Positions 32,120 to 43,152 are shown, counted from the stretch's first letter. The stretch: DNA of 64,000 bases from Megaustenia siamemsis (GCA_032433765.1 JAVIAB010000160.1:36254780-36318779); one strand, 5' to 3'. The notes: generated from the letters alone by a model not told the origin. A program made the numbers and translations.

Positions 32120-33185
32120 TGGCCACCTTTTCAGCCATTTTTATAGGGCCTGGAACAACACGAAACTAACACTGAAGACTAAACTCTTAATATATCAAAC
32201 TTGTGTGCTTAGATAACTATTATATGGATCTGAAACTTGGACAACATACTCAAACCAGGAAAAAAGGCTAAATGTGTTCCACGTGCGATGTCTCCGCAAA
32301 ATAATGCACATCAAATGACAGGACAAAATAACCAACTTAACTGTCCTGCAACGTGCTAAGATCCCAACAATCATGTCGATGCTCAGATGTCGAAGAATAA
32401 GATGGCTGGGGCATGTCCAACGAATGGAAGAAAAGCGCATTCCTAGGCAAATACTATTTTGTGAACTAATACACGGAAAAAGACAAATCGGCAGACCTAA
32501 ACTACGATATAGAGATATATGTAAATCATCTCTGAATTACTTCTCCATATGTGAAAATGACTGGGAACATCTGGCAAGTAATCGCACATCATGGAGAGCA
32601 TGTATGGTTGGTTGCGTTCGCCCGATGACTACAGTATTCTAGAGAATCACGGTAGACTAGAATATTCCTCTTCATCATCGGCCCTTACAAGGACGTAGTG
32701 GGCGTGTCTGCGTTGTGTTGTGGTTTGCAGTATAACTGTTATATTTGCGCCTTTCAGCCCAACACATCCGACTTCAGCACGATATTTTTGAGTACCGGGT
32801 TGTCTTATCTCTTCGTTCCCTGCACACTTGGCCAGACTAGACAGGTTAGTCTGTTACTGGAGGCACCGTGGAGAGGTGGAGCAGGGTCTGGATGGTTTTA
32901 GTTCACCGATCCTGGCGCAAGCCATCAGCTGTGGGTCGCTGACAGCTTCCAGCTCTGGTGCTGGTAGGTGCGCCTTCGCCTGTATAAGGAACGATATAAC
33001 ATCATTTGAGACTGTGCTAAGGCAAAACGTAGAAGAGAAAAGACTCCTGAAAAAGGATGGAAAACCTTGTGGATCAGTGAGCCTGACTTGTTCATTATGT
33101 GACCGCGTGTGTTTGTCAAACATTGGTAGAATTAGTCACGAGAGAAGCTGTTCGACAAAAACAAAAGCAAAAAAAAATACGCAAT
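32120..33185 (+). mobile_element. LINE D tail with C-terminal zinc finger
   Basis: Reads RAWNNTKLTLKTKLLIYQTC, YGSETWTT, CLRKIMHI, RRIRWLGHVQRMEEKRIPRQ and GKRQIGRPKLRYRDICKSSL, then a few hundred bases later TCSLCDRVCLSNIGRISHERSC (33091-33156). The last is a C-x2-C...H-x4-C finger; as far as I recall, many invertebrate LINE proteins of this type end in a comparable C2HC finger. Between tail and finger (32600-33000) lies a stretch also present inverted at 36630-37010. The finger frame is open from 32828 to 33187. Confidence 0.75.
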
Positions 33186-33374
33186 AGCCTCCACTAGACC
33201 GTCTGACAAGACGAAAAGGGCCATATAGTGTTGGGTCATTGTGTTTCCTTAAACTAGTTTGGATTTTTGTGTTATGTATATAGTTTGTTTGCTACACCTG
33301 ATGAAGGCTTTTACCGAAACGTTGCAGTTTGTCTTGTCTTTCTGTTAGTCTAGCTGTTCAATACCATTTTGATA
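33186..33374 (+). other. Probable LINE D 3' UTR with the GATGAAGGC...CGAAACGTT motif
   Basis: CTGATGAAGGCTTTTACCG then AAACGTTGCAG at about 33298-33329. It follows the zinc finger frame directly, so it may be the 3' untranslated part of LINE D. It resembles the motif at 30525-30670. Confidence 0.4.
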
Positions 33375-35013
33375 TGCCAAAGCTATTTAAAAACAAATTG
33401 AAGAATTAACAGGAAGAAAAACGCAATCAAAAACTGGATGTTTGAGAGCAAAGGAGGGAGAACTGTTGATTGATCAAGAAAACATAAGGGAACGATGGAC
33501 AGAATACATTAAAGATCTTTATCATGATAAACGAACAGAAGTAAATATAAGGATAATGGAGAAGGACCAGAAATACTCAAAGAAGAAGTGGAAGTCGTCT
33601 TGTGCAATATAAAAGCAGAAAAAGCTCCTGGACCAGATAATATAACTAAAGAAGAGATTGAAGCCATGGGTGATTTTGGAATAGAAATAATAACAAAAAT
33701 AATGAATAATATCTACAACAGCAGAAATATACCAGACGACCTGCTCAAATAAATATTCATAGCCCTTCCAAAGAATTTATGGTGCAATAGAATGCCATGA
33801 CCATCGCACAATAAGCCTTATGAGTCATATGACTAAGATATTACTAAGAATTATCCTGAGAAGAGTGCAAAACAAAATCAGGCAAGAAATTAGCGATGAA
33901 CAATGTGGTTTTTTTGGAAGTAAAACAACGAGCAGTGTCATTTACAATATACGATCTTTAGTAGAAAGAGCCATAGCAGTGAAAACAGATCTATGCCTAT
34001 GTTTCATAGATTATACCAAAGCAATTGACAAAGTAAAGCACCAAGAAATAATGAACATTTTAGAAAGCATAAACATAGACAGCAAAGATCTAAGAATAAT
34101 AAAGAACATGTACTGGCAACAAACAGCGGCCATAAGAACTGGAAACCAATTGGGAATGTTTCAACAAATAAAACAGGGTGTTAGACAAGGTTGTGTGTTG
34201 TCACCAGATTTGTTTAATATTTATAGTGAGATTATTTTAAGATCCATAAGGGGAATGTCTGGAATAACAATTGGAGGTCATAATATAAATAATCTAAGGT
34301 ATGCTGATGATACAGTCTTAATCGCTAAGAGTGAAAATGAGTTACAAGAAATGTTAGACATTATAGTGAAGGAAAGCAAAAATAAAGGACTCAGTCTTAA
34401 TAGCAAAAAGACATAATTAATGGTAACAATAAAGAAAAAGACATTACCGAAATGCACAATAAAGACAAGTGAAACAATATTAAAACAGATAAATGAATAT
34501 AAATATATGGGAACAATGTTAACCTCAGAGGGTAGATGTACAACAGAGGTAGGATACGGCTAATTGCTCAGGCAAAAGCAGCTTTCCAAAAAATGAGGAA
34601 GATACTAAGCAATACATTTTTGACAATAGAAACAAGAAAAAGAAGAAATGTGATTTTACAGAAAAAATATAGAGAATGAGAATACCATGTACAGCTAAGA
34701 AGAGTAATGAAAACGTTTCGAAAGAGGCCAAAGTAAAAAGAAAGCTCATATCCAATATTAGGAAGAAACAATTATCATTTTTTGGCCATGTAATGAAAAG
34801 GGAAGAGCTGGAATATATTGTAACAACTGAGAAAATTGAGGGACAAAGAGATAGAGGAAGCAAATAGAAAAGATACCAAACAGCTTAAGAGAATGGCTTG
34901 GCAGAGGGATCAACAATAGAAATGATAAATAACTGTCGAGATCGAAAGTTGTGGAGAGACATGATCACCTACGCCAGCAGGCATGGCATTTGATGATGAT
35001 GATGATGATGACA
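33375..35013 (+). mobile_element. LINE A, longest copy
   Basis: Starts at about the RT N-terminus (ELTGRKTQSKTGCLRAKEGE) and ends GACATGATCACCTACGCC, then GGCATTTGATGATGATGATG. It keeps KAPGPDN, the catalytic region, YLG-type block and the tail, but has several frameshifts and stops (33570, 33750, 34416, 34560 and later). No endonuclease domain remains, so it is 5'-truncated. Confidence 0.87.
33820..34416 (+). pseudogene. LINE A reverse transcriptase, catalytic core, broken
   Basis: A 198-codon open stretch that holds the polymerase core: EEQCGF-like [14 protein letters not shown], motif [13 protein letters not shown] (Phe of the usual KAFD replaced by Ile), [16 protein letters not shown] and motif [12 protein letters not shown] with both aspartates. 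The finger region (KAPGPDNIT) lies upstream in other frames and a stop follows SKKT at 34416. It would copy LINE RNA if whole; here it is a relic. Confidence 0.85.
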
Positions 35014-35470
35014 TTTGTTGTCTGTGTTTATATCATTGACATATGAAAGTGAATCCTCGAGAATCAGACAGCAGACAAAGAAATCGTTGGAGACCGTAAA
35101 AAGAATGTTCGGAATACCATGGACAGCTAAATTAGAGATTCGCACGCGGACGTTTAAAAAAAAACACGTTCACAGAGTTCACAGGTTAAAAAAAAAAAAA
35201 AAAGACGCGTTAACATAAGAAGAAAATAGTCATAAATTATTAGGCTGTTTTATGAGAGATGAACAAATGGAATATATTGTGAGAAATTTTTTTTTTAATA
35301 TGACACGAAGCGATAGATGAAAACAGAAATGCAAGATAACAGACTGTTTAAGAGAATGGTTTGCTGGGAAGTTAACAAAAAAAAACCAAAAAAAACTGAT
35401 AAACTGTAGAGATAGAAAGTTGTTGGTAGACAACTACGCTACGGGACTTCATGAAGATGATGGTGACGAT
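35014..35470 (+). mobile_element. LINE A, degraded second copy in tandem
   Basis: LTYESESSRIRQQTKKSLE, KRMFGIPWTAK and later ACTACGCTACGGGACTTCATG, GATGATGGTGACGATGATG correspond to a LINE A tail decayed by indels, with A-runs near 35186-35204 and 35377-35394. It follows the (TGA)n tail of the previous copy. Confidence 0.72.
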
Positions 35471-36020
35471 GATGTTGGTGATAAGAAAAAGATAATCATA
35501 TGTTGCGCCATATCTAAATCACTTTTATGGAATATATCATTTGTGACTTGCAGGCAATCTACCAAGTATTGTTGTGATGATTCAGCACAGCTCAACCAAA
35601 CACTAATCGTCAAATAAACAGCAATTTTAAGAAAAAAATTGTATGGTGACAGCTTTTCCACATTACCACGTCAAGCTGTCACCATACCACTTTTTTCTTC
35701 TTTTTTTTTTTTGTGAATTGCTATTACCATCAGTTTTACAGCAGCTTCACATCTTTACGCGATTTGGTGCATCTTGATGCCTTTACTTCTTTACCTCGTG
35801 AACTAAACACCATGTTGTCCCGCTTCTTCAATGAAAGCTGACTACCAGATTGCGTAATTTTCATCTGTCCCTGACACTTGGTGTTACATTCTATCACCAA
35901 TCCCACAGTTCATCTCTTTATGTTATCAGTCCACTTTATTCTGTGTCTGTTTCTGCTTGTCTAAACCTGCATTTTTCTTCAGTAATGGCTGTCAGATGAA
36001 TAATTATCAACTGATATAAT
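35471..36020. other. No gene seen; faint LINE tail relic on the minus strand
   Basis: Between about 35740 and 35960 the minus strand can be read as an ageing KWTDNI-type LINE tail, but no motif is long enough to be sure. The rest is empty. Confidence 0.3.
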
Positions 36021-36023
36021 AAA

Positions 36024-36284
36024 TCCAGTCGCGATAGCTCAGTGGTTAGTGAACCGGAATAAAAGAAACAAGAGGTCAGGTTCGATCTTGATCGACGGCT
36101 TCCAGGTTCACCCAGCCTTAAATTGGTACCGGATTTTTTCTGGGAAAGTAAAGCGTCACAGGCGTAAGACCACATTACCCAAAAAAAGCATGTGCCGAAG
36201 GTCTGTTAAAAGTATGGTCACTAATACGATATTCCCTATATGCCACATGGCCTGACAGGGCTCTGTACTTATTTACGTTTAATA
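36024..36284 (+). mobile_element. SINE S1 copy 1 (tRNA-derived)
   Basis: Head with A-box GATAGCTCAGTGGTTAGTG and B-box GGTTCGATCTT spaced as in a tRNA gene, then GACGGCTTCCAGGTTCACCC, GGATTTTTTCTGGGAAAGTA and CACTAATACGATATTCCCTA. Same family as 45989-46235. RNA polymerase III promoter elements look intact. Its 3' end touches the 3' end of an inverted S2. Confidence 0.85.
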
Positions 36285-36600
36285 TTTTTTTTTTCGTTCG
36301 CCAGCTTTTTATCTCTGACGAAGTCCCTAGAGACTAGGAACTGAATTTTGCGTGTTAATCCATTTTTCCCTGGCAGCTATGTGCACAGGGGTCCATCGCG
36401 GCACAGGCAGATAACTCCGACTTCGGTGGTACTCCTATTTTTTCCGTCGATGAGTAATTGACGTTTCAAGCCAGGCCTCGCTGCTGAGACCAGGGGTGGT
36501 TGCCGCAGAGAGAAATCATAAATAAAAATCCCAACAGGTGCAGCCGGGATTTGAACCCACAACCTTTCTGTCTCGAGGCCAACCAGACCCCCACTTTTAA
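36285..36600 (-). mobile_element. SINE S2 copy 3, nearly full length
   Basis: Runs from the T-run at 36285 (poly-A on the minus strand) through CTCTGACGAAGTCCCTAGAG and ATAACTCCGACTTCGG to GGGATTTGAACCCACAACC and TCTCGAGGCCAACCAG, which is the A-box end of the head. S1 and S2 here are tail to tail with almost no bases between them. Confidence 0.87.
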
Positions 36601-36624
36601 TATAAGAAATTATAATTATATCTT

Positions 36625-37010
36625 TATATGGAGGCAAAGTCGCCTCCCAGCAGCAGAGCTACCAGCGAAGTTGTCAGCGACACACATCTGATGGCTTGCA
36701 ACAGGAAAGGTGAACCAGAACTATCCAGACCATACTCGACCTCTCCGTCGTGCTTCCAATAACAGATTAACCTGTCTAGTCTGGCCAAGCGAGTAGGGAT
36801 TGAAGAAGGAAGACAACTCGGTACTAAAAAATAACATGCTGAAATCGGATGTGTTGGGCCGAAAGCCGCAAATATCACAGTTCTACTGCAAACCACAGCA
36901 CAACGCAGACACGCCCACTTAACGTCATCCTAAAGGCGGATGATGAGAAAGAGTACACCTTTAGTCATCGGACGAACGCAAGCAAGCAGGCAGTAAGCAT
37001 ACATTTATAT
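36625..37010 (-). repeat. D-repeat, inverted copy
   Basis: The reverse complement of this stretch matches 32590-33000: GGGCGTGTCTGCGTTGTG, TTTGCAGTA, GGCCCAACACATCCGA, GGCCAGACTAGACAGGTTA and CAGCTTCC/CAACTTCG. It lacks the zinc finger that follows the other copy. Probably a 3'-end region of LINE D or an independent non-autonomous element. Confidence 0.68.
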
Positions 37011-37140
37011 GCCTCAAACTGCACTTCCTAGAATCTTCTCACTCCTCTACAGGTGTACACATTTTATAATTTCATTTCTGTCTCCAGCTACCTTATTTAA
37101 TGAATATAAAAGGAGATGCTGAACGAACATAGTACTTTAC
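37011..37140. other. No gene seen
   Basis: Short unique interval between a D-repeat and a SINE. Confidence 0.4.
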
Positions 37141-37440
37141 CTCTCTCAGATTTCGAAGTATCTGTGGCAGAGTTATTAGTCTGCTCGCATTTTGATCAAA
37201 AGAGTCAGAATTCGATTCCCACAAGTGACGAATTTTTTATTTCCGACTGACAAATCTCCGGGTTCACCCAGCATCTAAAAATGGGTACCAGATATTTTTT
37301 TTCTGGAAGTAAATATACTTTCCGTGATGCTGGCCACATATTCAAAAAATGTGCAATGGGCATGAACAAATATTGTCAATAAGACCATATTCCCCGTACG
37401 CCTAGCCAGGCAGGGAAAGGAACCATTACTTCTTTTACTT
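37141..37440 (+). mobile_element. SINE S1-like, diverged copy
   Basis: A-box-like GGCAGAGTTATTAGTCTGC and B-box AATTCGATTCCC, then the S1 body GGGTTCACCCAGC, ATGGGTACCAGA, TTTTCTGGAAGTAAA and CCATATTCCCC. More diverged than the other two S1 copies; may be a subfamily with another tRNA head. Confidence 0.7.
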
Positions 37441-37523
37441 TTATTCTCAGGTCCTCATGTTTGATGGTTATAAAGTTTATGTACAAATTCATTGATTTGT
37501 GACTCGTTTTCAAATAGTTCTAC

Positions 37524-37853
37524 GGGGACTGCTTGGTCTCGAGGCAAGACGCTGGCCTCGAGACAGAGAGGTTGTGGGTTCAAATCTCGGCTGCACCAGT
37601 TGGGAATTTTATCTGCGATTTCTCTCTGCGCAACCACCCCTGGTCTCAGCAGCGAGCCCCGGCTTGAAACGTCAATTACTCATGGACTGAAAAAATATGA
37701 GTACCTCCGAAGACGGAGTTATCTGCCTGTGCGGCGAGGGACCCTAGCGCACACGGCTGCTAGGGAAAAAACGGATTAACACCCAAAATTCAGTTCCTAG
37801 TCTCTAGGGGACTTCATCAGAGGTTAAAGCTGGCGAACGCAGCAAAAAAAAAA
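37524..37853 (+). mobile_element. SINE S2 copy 4, best preserved
   Basis: Complete: head GGGGACTGCTTGGTCTCGAG with B-box GGGTTCAAATCTC and a CACCA-like end to the tRNA part, body with CGAAGACGGAGTTATCTGCC, TAGTTCCTAGT-type block near 37792 and a poly-A end at 37841-37853. The head looks most like a leucine-type tRNA, with an extended variable region. Confidence 0.87.
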
Positions 37854-38179
37854 AAGTTCTTAAGGCCACTGTTCATGATTGATGCTCACAAGTAACACTC
37901 ATCTTATACGATTTTCTATCTTGACAGTTCTTTACAGGGCTACGTGCTTTTTTTCAGAGACAGTCTCGACATCGCCGTTATCTCGGGGGCTGTTCGGCTC
38001 CGGATAAACTGGCAGAGATGAGTAGGTGTACAGATGATATCGATCTATAATGAAGAAGAAAAGAACGAGGAGAGAGGTTAAGTGACTAGAAAAAAAAAGT
38101 AGTTGAAGAAAAAGAAAAAAAGAAAAAAAGGAAAAGAAAGAAGAAGGAGAATATTAAAGGTAAAATACGAGACTTGAAT
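37854..38179. repeat. Unique sequence plus a polypurine run
   Basis: 38084-38160 is an almost pure A/G run on the plus strand (AAGAAAAAGAAAAAAAG style). The rest (37854-38083) shows no feature. Confidence 0.55.
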
Positions 38180-38484
38180 TGGCGTCTTAGCGCGCGAGTT
38201 TTCACCCATATGTGCTCGGCCGCCTATCCAGAAGTGTTTGGAGTCTTCTGGACAGTGTGTCGCTTCAAGCATCGAAACTCACGATGCAAGGCGGCATTCT
38301 TCACCTTCCCAGAGTAGTACCCTGGTACCCATTTCTGCCAGCGGCTGGGTCGACCGCAGGAGTATTTTTTTTTTTTAACCACGAGTACAACTCCCACTGT
38401 TTCCAGCGGGAATCGAACACGGATTGTCCGAACGTCGGTAGCTCAGTCGGGTGGTTTTCCCATCTAGGCTACCGAAGCACCCGA
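38180..38484 (-). mobile_element. SINE S3 (tRNA-derived)
   Basis: On the minus strand the head reads CGGTAGCCTAGATGGGAAAA (A-box) and GTTCGATTCCCGC (B-box) with normal spacing, followed by an unrelated body with TGGGTACCAGGGTACTAC and GCATCGTGAGTTTCG. A single copy in this window. The head begins at the border of a polypurine run. Confidence 0.7.
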
Positions 38485-38595
38485 AGAAGAAAAAGAAGTA
38501 GAAAAAGAAGGAGAAGAAGAAGAAAAGAAAGAAAAAGATGAAGAAAAGAAAGGAAAAAAAGAAAGGAAAAAAAGACGAAGAGGAAAAGGAAGCAG
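38485..38595. repeat. Polypurine run, GAAGAAAA type
   Basis: About 110 bp of nearly pure A/G immediately outside the S3 head. Arg/Lys-rich translation in this interval is an artefact. Confidence 0.8.
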
Positions 38596-39110
38596 CTCAT
38601 AGTGAAAGTATGAAGCATTACAACACGGGGTATTGCGCTGAGGCTTAAAATGTAATTTCCATTTAAAATTGAACGGTGGTGGTCAATGTTGCTTTCTTAA
38701 GCCTTAAGACAATAAGCTGAACCATACCAACAAGTTAATATATCAAACAAAATTCAAAGATTGAAAGAACTTGCTTCGTCACAAGAAAGCATAGTCTGTA
38801 GCTAACATTCCACAAGTCTGATGCGATTTCACTCAAAATACGAGCTGTGTTTTGTCCCCTTGTCGACAACATTATTCTGTTTTCTGTTGTTTTGTTTGTT
38901 TTTGGCCATTGTTGAATATTTCTTAAATCTTTTATAGGGCAGAGAAAAGTACAAGGTACAAATAGTTGAAAGTTATTTGTTTTCATTTGTATACCTGATA
39001 TAGGACAGGACATACAAACATGCTTCTTGAATGTAACATATTTTTGTATATAGACAAGGGGCAATAAGTTTGTTTAAAGACGGTGGGAATATGTTTGTCA
39101 CTGCCCCTCG
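38596..39110. other. No gene seen
   Basis: Unique AT-rich sequence up to the start of the next minisatellite. Confidence 0.4.
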
Positions 39111-39111
39111 G

Positions 39112-39477
39112 TAGTGAAGTAGAGGTGGCAACTGACATAGGTCCACAGTGGCACACAGATACAGTGAAGTGGAGGTGGCAACTGACACAGGCCCACAGTG
39201 GCACACAGATACAGTGAAGTGGAGGTGGCAACTGACATAGGTCCACAGTGGCACACAGATACAGTGAAGTGAGGTAGCAGTACAGCTACTATTGACCCAC
39301 AGTGGCACACAGATACAGTGAAGTGAGGTAGCAGTATAGCTACTATTAACCCACAGTGGCACACAGATACAGTGAAGCGGAGGTGGCAGCTACCACAGAG
39401 CCACACTGGCACACAGATACATGAAGTGGAGGTGTCATGATAGCTACCACAGACCCACATTGGCACACAGATATAAA
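39112..39477. repeat. Minisatellite, 50-55-bp unit, 7 copies
   Basis: All units contain CACAGTGGCACACAGATACA and GTGAAGT; two length subtypes, one with GGAGGTGGCAACTGACA and one with GAGGTAGCAGTACAGCTAC. Variation in unit length makes three minus frames partly open. Confidence 0.92.
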
Positions 39478-39918
39478 CATGTTCAAAGCGATTGACTCTA
39501 AACAAAAGAGCTACTGTCAAATGTAGCAGTTTTCAAATGTAATGATCTCCCCTTTCTAAGGGAAGTAACCGATAAGACTGGCCGTAGCAAAAAGTTGATC
39601 ATTGAATTATGAGACAATTATTTTGATGGTGGCAATTATTTTCTCACTGCCTTATAAATGGTTTAGAAGTTAAGACGTTTGTATGCTTAGTCTTCTATAT
39701 CCACCAGGAAGCTGAAACAGCTTTTCTTTTCTACCTTTAACAGCTATGACTTGACTCTAACACAGCTTACTTAAAACAATCCACATTTCAACATTTTACC
39801 ATTCGTGATTGCACAGCAATCTGATTCGGTTTCAATTAGCCACCAGCAAAAGGACAGGGAATCCACACAGCAGTGTGAAAGTGGTACTTTAGTTTTAGGT
39901 GGTTTTTTCTTCTCTTCT
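39478..39918. other. No gene seen
   Basis: Unique sequence. No coding motif or shared repeat. Confidence 0.4.
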
Positions 39919-39919
39919 T

Positions 39920-40880
39920 GTCCCTCTTCAACTCCTTGTGGAGCATAGGTCCACAGCAAACACTTTCCAAGGCGTTCTGTTTCTTGTCATTATATTAAGG
40001 TCGTTCCATGTCTTTCCTATTATCTTCATATCTGCTTCCATCTGTCTTCTCCAAGAATATTGTTCTCTTCCTCTTTGTCTTTTTCCCTTGGGGATTCCAA
40101 AAACGGGCCTGCTATGAAATACCCTGTTGTCTTCCGCAGTGTAGTGTGTTGTATCCAGCGCCATTTTATTCGTTATACCTCTTTATCCCCTGGTATTTGA
40201 CTGGTACTTTTCCATAATTCTATGTTAGTGATTTTGTCCTGCCAGTTCATCCTTTAATTCTGCTGAAATATCCATTAATGAAGGTCTATATCTTCATTAT
40301 TGTCATTTTTGTTGTTATCCATGTTTCACAGCCATATAATTGGACTGACTTAACATTGCAGGTGAACATTTTTATGTTTGTAGTTAACCTAATTTTTTTG
40401 TAATTTCCATATGTTTCATAGTGCAGCAAATTCTCCTCTTGCTTTTTATAATCTCATTTTGGTAACATTCTGTGTTCCTCCCTATTTGTCTATATTACTG
40501 TCCAAATATATGTCAGATTTTACGTCTAGTAGAAGTATTTCCCATATTGTTACTTGGTTATTTCCAACTGCATTAATCCTCATCATTTTGGTCTTATCTC
40601 TATTTATTTTCAGTCCCAGCTGTTGTGATCTCTCATCAAGAATAAAGCTCATTTTGTCTTGCCTCTATTGATGATTATATGATAAGAGAGCTATGTCACC
40701 AGCAAAGTCTAAATCACTGAGTTGCTTGGTCAGCGACCACTAGATTCCGTTTCTGCTGTTCTGAGTTAATTTTATAATCCAATCTATAGCCAGAAGAAAG
40801 AGAAATGGGGATAGCAGCCATCGCTGACTTTGTTTGATTTGCTCATTTGTATTTTTCTATGAGGATATAATACTCGTTCT
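39920..40880 (-). mobile_element. LINE H, palm-to-end fragment
   Basis: On the minus strand: QRWLLSPFLFLLAIDWIIK, LDFAGDIALLSY (the usual xADD catalytic box with the first Asp replaced by Gly), later KGKRQRGREQYSWRRQMEAD and TWNDLNIMTRNRTPWK ending LCSTRS. The final LCSTRS-like ending is common to this group of LINE ORFs. Multiple stops. Only the part downstream of motif B remains. Confidence 0.75.
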
Positions 40881-40924
40881 TCTTCTATTATACAATCAAT
40901 TTGATTATAAGAACCAGTATCTTT

Positions 40925-41050
40925 ATTTTTAAAATAATTGTGGTGAAACCTTGAGTATTGCGTCCGCCGACAGCCTCAGAATTGCCTATCTTCGATCATA
41001 TTGTTGCAAGTGTTAACTGCTAAAATATTATTCACACATAAACATTTACT
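40925..41050 (+). repeat. Short diverged repeat, copy 1
   Basis: TTGAGTATTGCGTCCGCCGA, CTCAGAATTGCC and GCTAAAATATTATTCACACAT align with 57715-57850. Not coding; family unknown. Confidence 0.45.
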
Positions 41051-41060
41051 TGGGCTAGCA

Positions 41061-41545
41061 AAAATAGAAACAAGAAAAAGTAGCTCTTAAATGTTATGTA
41101 AAGCCAGTCTTAACATATGGATGTGGATCAAGGACAATAAATAGGACAACAGACATGAAAATCACTGGAGGCTTTAGAAATGAGGTTATACAGAAGAATG
41201 TTGAGAATACCATGGACAACTAAGAAGAGTAATGAAAACGTTCTGAAAACGGCCAAAGCAAAAAGAGAGCTAATTTCCAATATTTGGAAGAAACTATCAT
41301 AATTTTTTTGTCCACGTAATGAGAATAGATCAAGTGAAATATATTGTAACAACTGGAAAAATCGAGTAACGAAGAGATAGATGGAAGCAAAGATAAAAGA
41401 TAGCAGACAGTCTAAGAGAATGGCTTGGCAGAAAGTCAACAACATAAATGAATAATAACTGTCGAGATCGAAAATTGTGGAGAGACGATCACCTACGCCA
41501 GCAGGTACCAAACATCTCTTTTCCCGGTACTTGATGATGATGATG
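41061..41545 (+). mobile_element. LINE A copy
   Basis: From ATAGAAACAAGAAAAAGTAG through the family A tail to ACGATCACCTACGCCAGCAG and TTGATGATGATGATG. A 30-bp insertion (ACCAAACATCTCTTTTCC area) lies just before the tail. Frameshifted. Confidence 0.82.
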
Positions 41546-41974
41546 AGCAAAAAAATATAACTTTCCGATTGTGTGGTGCCACAAATACCCAATCTTAGAA
41601 CCACTGATCTGGCCGTTCTACAAATAGATGTGAGGTGCAGGGTAAGCCCGCCCTGGGTCGACAAGCTGTAAACATCCCTGACGGAAAGCAACGAACCCCA
41701 GGCTGCTATTTTCACCCCCTTTCAGGTAGGGTGTTTCTTTGAAGATGAAACCCAGAAGACAAGCCAGGGCAGCATCGTGAAGACAGGGACGGGAAACAAA
41801 AGCCAAGCTGGTCACTTGCCAATCTTTTCGCACCTACAGGACAGGTTTGGATTGTGCTTTCTATCTCAGGATTAGTTCCGGCGGTACAACATTTGAAGAG
41901 AGGTGTAATTGGGGAAGTTATCAGTGATTGTTATCTATGCTAGCTGCACTAGTTCCAGGATAAACTACGAATCA
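41546..41974. other. Unclassified, GC-richer block
   Basis: 41625-41830 has AGGTGCAGGGTAAGCCCGCC and GTCGACAAGCTGTAAAC and an open minus frame (41618-41833) without a known motif. It has the look of a retroelement 5' region but matches nothing else in the window. Confidence 0.3.
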
Positions 41975-41975
41975 T

Positions 41976-42610
41976 CATCATGTGTAATATTGTTGGGGTA
42001 GGCGATCATGTCCTTCCACAATCTTCTATCTACGGTGCATCGTATCAGTTCTGTTAACTGTTTTCAGTGCAATCCAGTATTTTCTCTCTTTGTCGTCCGC
42101 GATCTCTCTTTCCCTTTTATTTTGCCAGTTGTTACCAGGTATTCCAACTTTCCTCTTCTCATAATGTGCCCTAAAATGTTGATTGTTTCTTTCTGATGTT
42201 TCTTAGAAGCTCCCTTTTTGTGTTGGTCTCTTTGAGAATTTCCTCGGTTTTTTAGCTGTCCAGGGTTCAACATTCTTCTAAGAAATCCCATCTCTGTGGC
42301 CTATAAAGGTCTTTTCATTTGTTTGTCTACTGTCCATGGTTCGCTTCCGTGGGTCAGAATTGGTTCTATATAGCATCCAATGAACTCTCTTTCTCACTTC
42401 TATTGACATAGATTTGTTGCATAAGATGTTTTTCATTTTCTGAAATGCTATTTTTCGCCTGAACTATTCTACTTTTTAATTCTGTCGTGCATCTTCCATC
42501 TGATATTATTATTGTGTCCAAGTATTTGACGCATTGCGCTTGTTTCAGATTTGTTATGTTTATTTTCATGCCGCATGCTGGTGATGATTATTTCTTCGAT
42601 AAGGCCATTA
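41976..42610 (-). mobile_element. LINE A copy, antisense
   Basis: Plus strand starts ATCATCATCATGTGTAATAT, then GGGTAGGCGATCATGTCC, and ends in the complement of the KINITNLKQAQCVKYLDTII block. Broken by indels. Confidence 0.83.
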
Positions 42611-42957
42611 CATGAAGCGTATTAGTAAAAAGAAATTGACCTCCCGCTACACCATCAATTGCTATTGAAGATCGACATTGACCCCAAACCGCAAGTGAAA
42701 ACCTAAAAGGCAAAGAATAATCTGGCTTTTAAAAAAAAATGCTTGCGAGAACTTTATTAATCAAACTTATAAAATGAGGAAATTGTGATACATAAGGCCT
42801 CTGAAAGACTGATGTATTTGTCAAGAGAAGGATCAGAGAAACTATTGAAATTTGCAAATCGATTGTCTACCCTCTTCTCCAAAGTTACTATTATATAGTT
42901 GAAATATTCGACTGTTCCAAAAATTACATCATTATACACTTGACCCTTGACACAACA
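42611..42957. other. No gene recognised
   Basis: A minus-strand frame (42757-43026) of 89 codons contains VIFGTVEYFNYIIVTLEKRV and reads like a protein fragment, perhaps of a hAT-type transposase, but I cannot place it. Its 3' part overlaps a LINE B copy at 42958. Confidence 0.25.
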
Positions 42958-43152
42958 ACCTAATAAAAGTAATATTGGAAGGGTACATACAAGGTAAAAG
43001 AGGCAGAGACAGACCAAGACTAACATGGACGAGTAACATCAAAGGATGGACAAGTCAACCTATGACAATCTGACCATCAAAGCAAGATACATAGCGGAAT
43101 GGCGCTCCATGGTAGCCAACCTTCGTTGCGGAGACGGCACTCAATGATGACA
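42958..43152 (+). mobile_element. LINE B 3' end
   Basis: AGTAATATTGGAAGGGTACA, GGCAGAGACAGACCAAGAC and the terminus GGTAGCCAACCTTCGTTGCG, GCACTCAATGATG. 195 bp remain. Confidence 0.85.

Noticed and set aside
35936..36175. Small host ORFs around 36 kb
   Set aside because: They overlap the S1 SINE and lack any motif.
37524..37600. Functional tRNA gene (leucine-like)
   Set aside because: The head has A and B boxes, but the same unit with a long body and poly-A recurs five times, so it is a SINE. The same holds for the tRNA-like heads at 36024, 45989 and 38484.
42757..43026. Host exon or hAT transposase fragment on the minus strand
   Set aside because: VIFGTVEYFNYIIVTLEKRV reads like protein, but I cannot match it to a family and part of the frame overlaps a LINE B tail on the other strand.
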